Below are positions 17,911 to 27,198 of a stretch of 64,000 nucleotides of DNA, in pieces. This DNA is from CAVYXK01 sp963772445 (GTDB taxonomy: Bacteria > Pseudomonadota > Alphaproteobacteria > Acetobacterales > Acetobacteraceae). The position numbers and the translations under genes are program-made. The notes beneath the pieces were generated by a model, which worked only from the letters and a program-made list of their open reading frames with translations, was not told the DNA's origin and made no database searches. Where the stretch lies: assembly GCA_963772445.1 (NCBI GenBank), contig CAVYXK010000015.1, positions 434,001-498,000 of the forward strand. Direction: 5' to 3'. Every line of letters begins with the position of its first letter. Position 1 is the first letter of the stretch.

Positions 17911-20778
17911 TCAGGCGAACCGCGCCAGCGTGTAGTGCGGATCGGTCGCCTCGCCATGCCACACGGCGTCTGCCGTCAGCCGCCCGATGATCGGCCCCAG
18001 TGTGTAACCGTTGGCGCTGACGGCGTTGAAGAAACCCGGCACACCCGGCGCCTCACCCAGGATCGGCGCGCGATCGATCGCCGCGTTGACGCCGGTCCAG
18101 CTCCGCACCCAATGCAGGCCGGCCAGCGCCGGCAGTACGCGGCCACAGACGAACAGGTTGCCCTCGATGCTGCGCCGCAGGTTGCGGCTGCGACCGCTCT
18201 CCGGATCGAAGTCACCGAACCAGCCGCCGCCGATCAGGAACCCGCCGCTCGCCTGCTGCTTCAACGACAAATGACGATGGGCAAGCGCAATCAGATGACG
18301 TGTCAGCGCCGGGGCTGGCTCGGTTACAATCACCTGTTGGACCGTGCCGCTCACCGGCAGGTCCAGACCGACCATGCGGCCGATCTGGCCTGCTGCCGGG
18401 CCGGCAGCGTTCACTATGCGGCCAGCCAGCACCGGTCCTTTCGTCGTTTCCACGCGCCAGCGCGCACCCTCGCGGGCCAGGCCGGTCACCTCCGCGCCGC
18501 GCAGCACTCGGGCCCCGGCCCGCTGCGCCAACCGCAGGACCACCATCGTACCCCGAAGCGGGTCGCCATAACCTTCGGCAGGAACGAAATCGGCGCCGAG
18601 CATGCGCTCTGACAGTGCTGGCGCGAGCGAGCGCAGCTCATTGGCACCCAACACATGGCTCTCGATTCCCCAGCGCCGCTCCATCGTGGATTTGCGGCGC
18701 AACCAGTCGAGATCTTCGGCGGTCTCGGCCAGCATCAGACCGCCTTCGGTGCGAATGCCGAGATCTTCGCCCGCCGCCGTGGCGATCTCTTTCCACAACG
18801 CGATGCTGCGCGGGCCGAGCGGAAGCGTGTGCGCCGCGGGGCCGCCATCCTCGGGCATGTCGTCATCGAAATCGTAGGACAGAAGCTGCACGTGCAGGCT
18901 GCCGGCATTGGCGGTGCTCGCGGCCATGCCGGCCTCGTCGCACTCGGCCAGGACCACGTCGGCGCCGGCTTGCGCCAGAAACAACGCCGAGCACAGTCCG
19001 GCGAGGCCAGCGCCGATGACCAGCACATCGCAATGCCTGGTCTCGGCTGGCAGAGATGCAACCCGATGCAGCCGGGACGGCGGGGGCGGGTCGATCAGTA
19101 GCGGCGCTTCGAACTCCGGGGCCTCGAACATCAGAGGCGCGACCGGGGTGGGACGCACCGGGGCGCGCGGTGCGGCAAAGGCGAAATCGTCAGGCGTCTC
19201 GGGACACAGGCGGGCGACGGTGGCAGCGCAGAACCTGCCCTGGCACCGGCCCATGCCGGCTCGCGTCGCCTTCTTCACCGCCGGCAATGAAGCCAGGCCG
19301 GCGGCCAACTCACCGCGGATGCGACCAGCCGTCGCCTCCTCGCAGCGGCAGACGATGGTATCATCGGAAATGGAACGGAGGTCGAAGGGCGGCGGGCGGA
19401 AGAGCGTCCACAGCGCGTTCTGAAAGGTCAGGGCTCGGCTCAGCGCGACTCGTGTGGCGGGCTCGTCCGGGGCGGCGAAGCCGAGATCCCGCGCCGCCGC
19501 CAGGCCGGCGAGCCGCCCGCGCGCCATCGCGACACGAGCGCCCCCAAGGCTTGCACCGTCGCCGACCGCGAAGATCTCGTGCAATGCGGTCCGTCCCTCC
19601 GCGTCCGTCTCGGTCGCCAGATGACCGGCGCCAATGTCGACGAAACGGTGCGGCAGGCCGAGCGCGCGCGCCAGCCCGACCTCCGGCTGGAAGCCGAGAT
19701 TGAGGGCGACGACATCCACCCCGATCACGCGTTCGCCGACATGGGCACGCTGAACACGCCCCTCGCCCTCCAGTGCAACGATCTGCGACGACCACAGGAT
19801 CGGCACGCCAGCGCGCCACAGCCGGGCTGTCATCCCGATCCCTTCACGCAACAAGTCAGGCGCAGAGCGCAACATCCTCCAAAGAGGCCGCCAGGCCACC
19901 GGGCCGGGCCGGGCCGCGGCCTCGATGATAGCGGTGGGCTTTACCCCGGCGACCAGCAGCTCGCATGCAAGTTGCAGATTCAGCGGGCCGGTACCGGCGA
20001 TCAGCACGCGCTCGCCGGGACAGACGCGCTGGGTGCGGACCAGCGTTTGCAACGCGCCCGTGGTCATCACGCCAGGCAGCGTCCAGCCGGGGAGCGGCGC
20101 CGGGCGCTCATGCGCTCCGGTGGCCAGGATCATCCGGCGCGGACGGAAGGTGACCGCGCGACCGCCGTGCAGCGCAGCGATTTCGGCGGGGCCGAAGCCG
20201 CCCCAGACCACGGCATCGGTTTCGATTTGCACGCCTGCTGCCTCGGCACGGCGCCGCAGTTCTATCCCAAGGCGGAACTGCGGATCGGGGTGCGTGTCCT
20301 CATGGGTCGCGGCAAGGGGCTTGGCGTATTGGCCGCCGGGGGCCGACCGCTCGTCCAACGCCACGACCTCCGCGCCCGCCCCGGCGGCCGCTATGGCGGC
20401 GGACAAGCCCGCCGGGCCTGCACCGACCACGAGGATGTCGCATACACGGTCCGCGGCCTGTGTGGAGTCGGGTGGCGGGGCGAGCGGAGCAGGCTGCGGC
20501 GGCGGCGCGCCCGTCACCACCATGCCGTCGGCGACTTTGGTCATGCAGGCGCGCTGGCCGATGCACCCGTCCACCGTAACCACGCAGTCGTAGCAGGCGC
20601 CCATCCCGCAATGCAGGCCACGTGGTGCACCTGTGCCGGTCCGTCGGTAGGCCAGGATGCCAGCCGCGGAGAGCGCCGCGGCGATTGTCTCGCCGGCCAG
20701 CGCTGGTATGGCAGCTCCATCGAAATGAAAGACGAGGCGATCGCCCGAAGGTCGGATCGTCGGGTGGCGAAGTCGCAT
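17911..20778 (-). CDS. Three-part HcnABC/opine-oxidase-like dehydrogenase in one chain
   Basis: 955-residue flavo-iron-sulfur enzyme. Residues 1-95 form an HcnA-like [2Fe-2S] domain with Cys57, 62, 65 and 78 (LHCGMGACYDC). From about 110 to 460 lies an HcnB-like FAD/NAD(P) oxidoreductase (DILVVGAGPAGLSAA). A Bfd-like [2Fe-2S] segment follows near 475-530 (VCRCEEAT and GMGRCQGRFCAA). From about 585 to the end is an HcnC-like D-amino-acid-oxidase domain (DVLVIGAGLAGLCSALF; QASGGFLIGGGWFGD). The total equals the sum of the usual three subunits. It probably oxidises an amine, opine or amino acid into the membrane electron chain. It converges on the lyase operon and may use the lyase's amine product. 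Confidence 0.85.
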   Translation of the reverse strand: MRLRHPTIRPSGDRLVFHFDGAAIPALAGETIAAALSAAGILAYRRTGTGAPRGLHCGMGACYDCVVTVDGCIGQRACMTKVADGMVVTGAPPPQPAPLAPPPDSTQAADRVCDILVVGAGPAGLSAAIAAAGAGAEVVALDERSAPGGQYAKPLAATHEDTHPDPQFRLGIELRRRAEAAGVQIETDAVVWGGFGPAEIAALHGGRAVTFRPRRMILATGAHERPAPLPGWTLPGVMTTGALQTLVRTQRVCPGERVLIAGTGPLNLQLACELLVAGVKPTAIIEAAARPGPVAWRPLWRMLRSAPDLLREGIGMTARLWRAGVPILWSSQIVALEGEGRVQRAHVGERVIGVDVVALNLGFQPEVGLARALGLPHRFVDIGAGHLATETDAEGRTALHEIFAVGDGASLGGARVAMARGRLAGLAAARDLGFAAPDEPATRVALSRALTFQNALWTLFRPPPFDLRSISDDTIVCRCEEATAGRIRGELAAGLASLPAVKKATRAGMGRCQGRFCAATVARLCPETPDDFAFAAPRAPVRPTPVAPLMFEAPEFEAPLLIDPPPPSRLHRVASLPAETRHCDVLVIGAGLAGLCSALFLAQAGADVVLAECDEAGMAASTANAGSLHVQLLSYDFDDDMPEDGGPAAHTLPLGPRSIALWKEIATAAGEDLGIRTEGGLMLAETAEDLDWLRRKSTMERRWGIESHVLGANELRSLAPALSERMLGADFVPAEGYGDPLRGTMVVLRLAQRAGARVLRGAEVTGLAREGARWRVETTKGPVLAGRIVNAAGPAAGQIGRMVGLDLPVSGTVQQVIVTEPAPALTRHLIALAHRHLSLKQQASGGFLIGGGWFGDFDPESGRSRNLRRSIEGNLFVCGRVLPALAGLHWVRSWTGVNAAIDRAPILGEAPGVPGFFNAVSANGYTLGPIIGRLTADAVWHGEATDPHYTLARFA

Positions 20779-20840
20779 GTCCGCATGCTGCCCGCGAGGT
20801 GATAATCGGACAAGCGCCAGCCGCCGTTGTCGGCCGGCAG

Positions 20841-22595
20841 CTACTTACAGGGCAGAGCCGGCTCGGGTGCCTGCTCGGACCCCAGGTCGGAGCGGGCCAC
20901 CGCCAGGTCAGACGGGGAGGGCTCCTCGTTCGTTGGGGCGTCGGTCCGCGGTAGGCAGAGGCGCACCGTCGTGGCGCCCGGTCGACTGTCGATCGTCACC
21001 GTACCGCCGAGCTGTCGAGCGAAGCCATACACCATGGACAAGCCGAGCCCAGTCCCCTTGCCAGGTCGCTTGGTGGTGAAGAAAGGCTCGAAGGCGCTGT
21101 TGCGCTCCTTTTCGGACATGCCGTTGCCAGTGTCTCTGACCTCCAGGATCACATGGTCCCGTTCGGGAAGCCGGGCCGATCGGGCCTCCGGGGCGGACAG
21201 GTTGCGCGTGCACACGGTGATATCGCCGCCCTTCGGCATGGCGTCGCGTGCATTGGCGATCAGGTTCAACAGGCTGAGCTCGAGCTGCACCGGGTCCGCC
21301 AGCGCCCACCACAGCCCCGGCTGCAGGTCATGTTGCACGCGTGCAATTGGCCCGCCTGTGCGGCGCACTAGATCCGCGGCGTCGCGCACCAGGGCGTTGA
21401 CGTTGACGGCAACCGGCGTCACCGGGCTGTTGCGGGCAAAAGCCAGCATTTGCGCGATCAGCTTGGCGCCGCGCTGTGCCGCGCGCTCGGCAATTGCGAG
21501 TTGCTGCCAGTTGAGTGGGTCGCTCGTGCGGCGCCGCAACACCTCAAGGGAGCCGAGGATAGCGGCGAGCAAGTTGTTGAAGTCATGCGCGACGCCGCCG
21601 GTCAGCCGGCCCAGCGCCTCCATCTTTCCGGCCTGCAGCAACGCCGTCTCGGCGCGGCGGCGGCGTTCCTCGGCCTGGACTGCGCGCCATGTGGTGAACA
21701 GCAGCACCAGAGCGCTGGCCGCGGCGATAGCGGCAAAGAACGAGATGTCCTCGTGCCACTGGCCGAGCATCTGCTGCTTGTCCAGCCCGTAGGTCAGGGT
21801 TAGGTCCCAGCCGGGGATCGCCTCGGCGGCGCCGATCTTCTCGTGCCCGTCGCTCTCCGGGAGAACGAATATCTGCGCCCCCGGCCTGATTGCTGCCCGC
21901 CTCAGGGCTGCCCTGTCAGCGCCGGTCCGGTCGCCGGGGAGGAGCAGATAGGGGTGGCGAAACAACTCGGTTCCGTCGGCGCGAAGTAGCATCGCCGTCG
22001 CAGACCGCTGTGTATCCACGATCGGCTCGAAGAGGTTACTGAAATAGGCAGACCAAACGGTGACCACCGCTACACCATCGAACCGGCCATTGGTCACGCG
22101 GGCGCGGCTGATGACGAAGATCGCACCCTGCTCTTGGCCGGAAGCCGGCGTGGTCAGTGCACTGATAACGATCGCGCCGGGGTCTGCACGCGCCTGCCGG
22201 AAAAAGTCACGGTCGCGCACATCCGCCCCGATTGGCTCGTCGCTGCCGCTGGCTGCGGCGACGATCCCGTCAGGACCGACCAGGAATGCATCGGCCAGCT
22301 CGGGCAAACTATCCGAGAGCCGGCGCAGAAGCGCTTGCAGCTCCTCCGACTGCCGGATCGCCGGCCACTCTGTTCCCTTCGTCTCGTTCAGCTCCAGGTC
22401 GAGCGCCAGAGCGGCATTCTGCAGCATCGACTGAACGTGTTGGGCAAGCACATCGAGGGTCGCGGCAATCTGCGTCCGCTCTTCGTCGAGCACTACACCG
22501 CGGTCGTACCAACAGGCCCCGGCGAACGCCAGAAGAGGTACCAGTACCGGACGCCACAGCCCAGGGGGGCGGGCGAGGAATGCGCCATCGTCCAC
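20841..22595 (-). CDS. Membrane sensor histidine kinase with dCache-like sensor
   Basis: 584 residues. A first membrane segment (PVLVPLLAFAGACWY, about 15-30) and a second (FFAAIAAASALVLLFTTW, about 285-303) flank a periplasmic sensor of about 250 residues. The sensor includes VRDRDFFRQARADPGAIVIS, typical of double-Cache domains. The kinase core has the H-box GGVAHDFNNLL, the N-box LNLIANARDAM, and the G-boxes VRDTGNGMS and GTGLGLSMVYGFARQ. There is no receiver domain. No response regulator gene is adjacent, so it is an orphan in this window. Its start lies 142 bases from the next gene upstream. Confidence 0.9.
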   Translation of the reverse strand: MDDGAFLARPPGLWRPVLVPLLAFAGACWYDRGVVLDEERTQIAATLDVLAQHVQSMLQNAALALDLELNETKGTEWPAIRQSEELQALLRRLSDSLPELADAFLVGPDGIVAAASGSDEPIGADVRDRDFFRQARADPGAIVISALTTPASGQEQGAIFVISRARVTNGRFDGVAVVTVWSAYFSNLFEPIVDTQRSATAMLLRADGTELFRHPYLLLPGDRTGADRAALRRAAIRPGAQIFVLPESDGHEKIGAAEAIPGWDLTLTYGLDKQQMLGQWHEDISFFAAIAAASALVLLFTTWRAVQAEERRRRAETALLQAGKMEALGRLTGGVAHDFNNLLAAILGSLEVLRRRTSDPLNWQQLAIAERAAQRGAKLIAQMLAFARNSPVTPVAVNVNALVRDAADLVRRTGGPIARVQHDLQPGLWWALADPVQLELSLLNLIANARDAMPKGGDITVCTRNLSAPEARSARLPERDHVILEVRDTGNGMSEKERNSAFEPFFTTKRPGKGTGLGLSMVYGFARQLGGTVTIDSRPGATTVRLCLPRTDAPTNEEPSPSDLAVARSDLGSEQAPEPALPCK

Positions 22596-22737
22596 CGGAG
22601 AACAGCCCCATCCTAGTATCTTCGCTGGTCCTTATTCCCACCCCGACGCGTGCCTCACAGCCGCGTGAGCTACGCTTGTCTATTAGATTAGTCCTGCTCC
22701 GGAAATCAAGCGGCCGTCGCCGGCACGGGCCGGCCTG

Positions 22738-23463
22738 TCAGGCCGCGTGGCGCCGGCGCGCCAGTCCGACGCCGAAGAGCCCGGCCCAGAGCAACAGCAA
22801 CGAGGTCGGCTCCGGGATGACGTTGGGAGGTGCCAGGCTGCCCCCGATCGAGAAGCTGGTGACGCCGCCCGCGATCGCCGCGTTCAAGGCGGCAATGCCC
22901 GCCACGTTCAGCGCGAACGTGTCGCTGCCGAACCCAAATCCGGTGACCGGGACCGGGTAGCTGCCGTAGATCGTGCCGCTGCCGAGTGCATCGTAAATCG
23001 TGGTGCTGGTTCCGTTGGTGTTGTCCGAGACCGCGGCAGGTATGGATACCCCGTCGAGCGTGTATTGCTGATTCGTGCGCCCGGAATCCGAGCCGCTTTC
23101 GAAGGCGCTGACGGTAAGCGTCGCCGCGCTCACAGTTTCGCCGGCAAGGCCGGTGAGGGAAAAGCTGAAAAAGTCGCGCAGATAGGCCGTGGCGCTGCCG
23201 CTCGTCAGGCTGCCGACGAAATAGTTCGTATTCCCTGGACTATTGGGGTACGTCGCGCTCCACCAGCCCTGATCGCCGTCGGTGTTCAGCACAACAGGCG
23301 CTCCGCCGCTCGCCAGATCGAGCGTCAGCGTTTCGTCACCATCATAACCGCTGAAACCGAACAGATACTCGGACGCGGACACCCGGCCGGCCGGCAGCAA
23401 CCCCAGGCACGCGGCAAGCACCACCACCGGGACAGCGCGGTTTCTTTGAGAATATCCGGCCAT
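22738..23463 (-). CDS. PEP-CTERM sorting domain protein
   Basis: 241-residue exported protein. The N-terminus has a signal peptide (about 10-30, VPVVVLAACLGLLPAGRVSA). The body is rich in Gly, Ser, Thr and Asn. The C-terminus carries the PEP-CTERM tripartite signal: VIPEPTS, a hydrophobic stretch LLLLWAGLFGVGLA, then the basic RRRH. This signal is processed by an exosortase and usually marks extracellular or surface proteins of polysaccharide producers. No exosortase gene is in this window. The function of the body is unknown. Confidence 0.88.
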   Translation of the reverse strand: MAGYSQRNRAVPVVVLAACLGLLPAGRVSASEYLFGFSGYDGDETLTLDLASGGAPVVLNTDGDQGWWSATYPNSPGNTNYFVGSLTSGSATAYLRDFFSFSLTGLAGETVSAATLTVSAFESGSDSGRTNQQYTLDGVSIPAAVSDNTNGTSTTIYDALGSGTIYGSYPVPVTGFGFGSDTFALNVAGIAALNAAIAGGVTSFSIGGSLAPPNVIPEPTSLLLLWAGLFGVGLARRRHAA

Positions 23464-23612
23464 AAGCGTGCGCCGTCCGACTCGAATATGTTTCCGGCCC
23501 CGAAGGGCTTGGCAGTGGCGACGTTAATCTCTATTAACCTGCCGATGAAGGTTTTTGGACAATTTACGCTAAATAATACAACCGTATGTTACGTCCCCGG
23601 CGGCAAGCGCGC

Positions 23613-25838
23613 CTACAGTTCCAGGCGGCGGAGCCGCAGCGCATTCGTCACGACGGAGACCGAGCTGAGCGACATCGCCAATGCGGCGATCATCGGGCTC
23701 AGGAGGATGCCAAATGCCGGATAGAGGACACCGGCAGCGATCGGCACGCCAAGTGCGTTGTAAACGAACGCAAAGAACAGGTTTTGGCGGATATTGCGCA
23801 TGGTGGCACGGCTGAGATGCCGGGCGCGTGCGATCCCCGCCAGATCGCCTTTCACCAGGGTGATGCCGGCGCTCTGGATGGCCACCTCGGTGCCTGTCCC
23901 CATGGCGATGCCGATATCGGCCGCGGCCAATGCCGGCGCATCGTTCACGCCGTCGCCGGCCATTGCTACGACCCGGCCCTGTGACCGCAGTCGGCGTACG
24001 ACGCGGTGCTTGTCTTCCGGCAGAACCTCTGCCTCGATATCGGCGATCTTCAATTGACTCGCCACCGCCAGGGCGGTCCGGCGATTATCGCCGGTGAGCA
24101 TGATGATGCGCACGCCGTCGGCATGGAGCGCATCCAGAGCCGCCGGCGTTGTTTCCTTGATCGGATCGGCCACCGCGATCACGCCGGCCGCGCGGCCATC
24201 CACGGCGACGAACAGCGCCGTTGCCCCGGTTGCGCGCAGCCCCTCCGCCGCCGCGTTCATCGCGCGAATATCGATCTGTCCGGCCTGCATCAGCCTGGCG
24301 TTGCCCAGCGCAACTTTCCGATCACCGACGCGCCCCTGCACGCCTTGGCCGGTGATCGACTGGAAATCCGCTGGCTCTTCCACAGGTAGTCCGCGCTCCC
24401 GTGCCGAGGCGACGATGGCGGCTGCGAGTGGATGCTCGCTCGATCGTTCGAGAGAGGCCGCAAGGCGCACCACGTCCTGCTCGGTGAAATCGTCCGCCGG
24501 CACGACGCGTGTGACACGCGGCTTTCCCATGGTCAGCGTGCCGGTCTTGTCCACCACCAGCGTGTCCACCCGCTCCATCCGTTCCAGCGCTTCGGCGGAG
24601 CGGATCAGCACACCGACACTCGCGCCCTTGCCGACACCGACCTGGATCGACATCGGCGTCGCCAAGCCGAGGGCACAGGGGCAGGCGATAATCAACACCG
24701 ATACGGCCGCCAGCAGTCCGTGGGCGAGCGCGGGCGTCGGCCCCCAGACTGCCCAGCCGATGAAAGCCGCGCCGGCAATTCCGATGACCGCCGGCACGAA
24801 ATAACCGGCGACCATATCAGCGAGTCGCTGAACAGGCGCACGCGAACGCTGCGCTTCGGCGACCATGCCGACGATGCGGGCGAGCATGGTGTCCGCGCCG
24901 ACCTTCTCGGCGCGCATGATCAACGCACCGGTCCCGTTCACCGTGCCGCCGATCAGCTTCGAGCCGGGCTTCTTGGCCACGGGCAACGACTCGCCGGTGA
25001 CGAGAGATTCATCCACGCAACTCCTCCCTTCCAGTACGGCGCCGTCCACGGGGATGCCGTCACCGGGGCGAATGCGAAGACGATCGCCGACCAGGACACG
25101 ATCGAGCGCGATCTCCTCGTCCGGCCCGTCGGGACGGATGCGATGCGTGGTTCTTGGTGCAAGGTCGAGCAGAGCGCGGATTGCGCCGCCGGTCTGCTCG
25201 CGCGCTCTCAGTTCCAGCACCTGGCCCAGGAGGACGAGCACCGTGATCACGGACGCGGCTTCGAAATAAGTGGCCACGGTGCCGTCGGGGCCACGAAATC
25301 CTGCCGGGAAGCTGCCCGGCGCGAGCGCGGCGATCACGCTGTAGATGTACGCCGTGCCGACGCCAAGCGCGATCAGGCTGAACATATTGAGGTGGCGACG
25401 CAGCACGGATTGAGCGCCGCGCACGAAAAACGGCAAGCCCGACCAGAGCACCACCGGCGTTGCCATGGCGAATTGCAGCCAGATCAGCCAGTGTGGTGAG
25501 TGCACGCCCGGGATGGCGTCCGCCATCGCCAGCGCAAACACTGGCACGGTCAGCGCCAAGCCGATCCAGAACCGACGCGACATGTCGGCCAGCTCCGGGT
25601 TCGGACCCGCCTCGAGGCGGGACACCGCGGGCTCGAGCGCCATCCCGCAGATGGGGCAGCTCCCTGGCTGATGCTGGCGGATCTGCGGATGCATCGGGCA
25701 GGTCCAGACGGCATCGGGTGGGACGGCGGGTGCCCGAGCAGAGCCCGATCCCGCCGCTCTATTGCTATGACATTCGTGATGGGGATGGCGATGATCGCGC
25801 ACGGCGTGATGCACGTCGGGCGGCTGCGCTTCGTTCAT
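23613..25838 (-). CDS. copA: Copper/silver-translocating P1B-type ATPase
   Basis: Heavy-metal exporter, 741 residues. The N-terminus is His-rich (HHAVRDHRHPHHECH), followed by a YHS-like heavy-metal-binding segment (CPMHP...CPICGMALEP, about 48-70) in place of an HMA domain. Eight membrane segments are expected. The ion-path motif is CPC (IACPCALGLATP), the phosphorylation site DKTGTLTMG, and the hinge GDGVNDAPAL. It is divergent from a CsoR-type repressor, and the shared 63-base gap holds a palindromic operator. Copper or silver is the likely substrate. Confidence 0.93.
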   Translation of the reverse strand: MNEAQPPDVHHAVRDHRHPHHECHSNRAAGSGSARAPAVPPDAVWTCPMHPQIRQHQPGSCPICGMALEPAVSRLEAGPNPELADMSRRFWIGLALTVPVFALAMADAIPGVHSPHWLIWLQFAMATPVVLWSGLPFFVRGAQSVLRRHLNMFSLIALGVGTAYIYSVIAALAPGSFPAGFRGPDGTVATYFEAASVITVLVLLGQVLELRAREQTGGAIRALLDLAPRTTHRIRPDGPDEEIALDRVLVGDRLRIRPGDGIPVDGAVLEGRSCVDESLVTGESLPVAKKPGSKLIGGTVNGTGALIMRAEKVGADTMLARIVGMVAEAQRSRAPVQRLADMVAGYFVPAVIGIAGAAFIGWAVWGPTPALAHGLLAAVSVLIIACPCALGLATPMSIQVGVGKGASVGVLIRSAEALERMERVDTLVVDKTGTLTMGKPRVTRVVPADDFTEQDVVRLAASLERSSEHPLAAAIVASARERGLPVEEPADFQSITGQGVQGRVGDRKVALGNARLMQAGQIDIRAMNAAAEGLRATGATALFVAVDGRAAGVIAVADPIKETTPAALDALHADGVRIIMLTGDNRRTALAVASQLKIADIEAEVLPEDKHRVVRRLRSQGRVVAMAGDGVNDAPALAAADIGIAMGTGTEVAIQSAGITLVKGDLAGIARARHLSRATMRNIRQNLFFAFVYNALGVPIAAGVLYPAFGILLSPMIAALAMSLSSVSVVTNALRLRRLEL

Positions 25839-25864
25839 GACGGGGTATTGGCTCCAATCCGGTC

Positions 25865-25898
25865 TTGCCCTGTATACCCCTCAAGGGTATGGTAGCAA
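25865..25898. promoter_or_regulatory. Overlapping divergent promoters with CsoR-type operator
   Basis: 25874-25890 is a perfect inverted repeat: ATACCC, a 5-base spacer, GGGTAT. It sits between TTGCCC (25865-25870) and TATGGT (25888-25893) for the plus-strand repressor gene (17-base spacing). On the minus strand it sits between TTGCTA (25893-25898) and TATACA (25871-25876) for the ATPase gene (16-base spacing). A G/C-rich ATACCC/GGGTAT core is what CsoR/RcnR family proteins bind, so one repressor dimer pair could close both promoters. Confidence 0.6.
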
Positions 25899-25901
25899 TC
25901 C

Positions 25902-26177
25902 ATGCACGTGGCAACAAAACAGAACGTATCGGCGCGGCTCAGGCGGATCGAAGGCCAGGTCGGGGGGCTGCTCCGCATGGTCGAAGACGACCGTTATTGC
26001 GTGGACATCCTGACCCAGATCAATGCGGTCCGATCGGCGCTGCATCGGGTGGAGGAACAGATTCTGCGAGATCACGTGTCGCACTGCGTGGCGAACGCCT
26101 TCGCGTCAGGCGATCCGGTCGAGCAGCGACACAAGGTCGAGGAACTGGTCGAGACGATCGAGCGGATGACGAGGTGA
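25902..26177 (+). CDS. CsoR/RcnR-family metal-responsive repressor
   Basis: 91-residue all-helical DUF156 regulator. RLRRIEGQVGGLLRMVEDD is the family opening (about 12-30). The metal ligands Cys-His-Cys appear as DRYCVDIL (Cys33), then the His and Cys of RDHVSHCV near 58-62, which fits copper sensing by CsoR. It is divergent from the copper ATPase. Metal binding should release it from the operator at 25874-25890 and induce export. Confidence 0.9.
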   Translation: MHVATKQNVSARLRRIEGQVGGLLRMVEDDRYCVDILTQINAVRSALHRVEEQILRDHVSHCVANAFASGDPVEQRHKVEELVETIERMTR

Positions 26178-26283
26178 CTAGCCGGTACTGAACAGGCGCG
26201 GTTCGCGGGTGAAACCGACAATTAGGAGGCTCGGCTAGCAGGGCCAATTCGCCCGATCGCTTGCGGCGCGGGTTCGCGTAACG

Positions 26284-26931
26284 TCATCTGCCGCCCGCCC
26301 GCTGAGCAGATGCGATCGCATCGTCAAACGTCTGCAAGATGCGTTCCCACCCAGCCGCGTCGAAGTGAAGCGGCGCCTCGAGATGTGTGAGGCGTGGCAG
26401 CGTCGCGCCCCAGCACTGCCAGTCCAGAGACTCAAATTTCGCTTCATTCTGTGCAACGAGCAGGACGGGCCCGGAGCCGATATCGCAGATGGCGGCCAGC
26501 AGCGAGTATCCCTCTGTTGGCTGACTCCAATCGGCGGAGCTGTACACCAGCGCCTTCTCGCACGCTATGATGTCTTCGATGAGCCTGCCGGCCAGCCGCG
26601 GCACCCGTCGCGCTTCCTGGCGGCGAACTTCGGCTTCGGTCTGATCTGACTTGAGGTTGGAGTGGAAGATCAGCCCCGTCGCGCGATCAGAGACAAGCTA
26701 CTCGCCGGTCGCATCAGCGTGCAGGGCGACGTCCTGGCCAATGCCGACAAAGCGGGTACGCAAGCCGCGTATGACAGCCTCCACAGGCGACGATGCCCCG
26801 CGCAGGAGGCCGATCGGCTCACAACCGTAGAAGCGCTGGAGCAGACCAAACTCGCAGTTGCGACCGAGCGATTCGCAGCGGGCCGCGATGGCAGCGAGGG
26901 CGGACCCTGGCTGGGAATCGGTCACAACCAT
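26284..26931 (-). pseudogene. SLGxNCEFG-family protein interrupted by one amber codon
   Basis: A single minus-strand frame of 215 codons from the ATG at 26931 is interrupted only by a TAG at 26698-26700. The first part (about 77 codons) has SLGRNCEFGLLQRFYG and EPIGLLRGASSPVEAV. The second part has TGLIFHSNLKSDQTEAE and RRVPRLAGRLIEDIIACEK. Both belong to a family of uncharacterised proteins common in Alphaproteobacteria near glycosyltransferase genes. I recognise the motif order but know of no function. The neighbour is a GT2 gene. Loss by one nonsense mutation, or read-through, would both fit. Confidence 0.65.
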
Positions 26932-27198
26932 AGTTCCGGCAAACGGGGATGGTCGTTCTAGGGATTATTTCGGCATCACTATCCGGCAGATTTCGTTCTC
27001 CTGCAAGGAAGACAAGTCTGCTAACTGCACAACCATGGCGGAGACCGAACGAATCCCTGACACCTGCCGCCAGCGCTTGAATCGCAAGGAACGGCGGGAT
27101 AGTTCCCCGGGACTGCGCCACTGGCGCGACCTGATCGGTTCACCAGGAATTCACCGAAGCAGTCCCAAAGAGATGGGAAAAGCGCAGGAGAAGCCTTC

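Noticed and set aside
17684..17935. 83-codon frame overlapping the lyase stop by ATGA
   Set aside because: The overlap looks like translational coupling, but the product has no domain, no signal peptide and Arg/Ala-rich shadow-like composition, and its end runs into the convergent oxidase gene.
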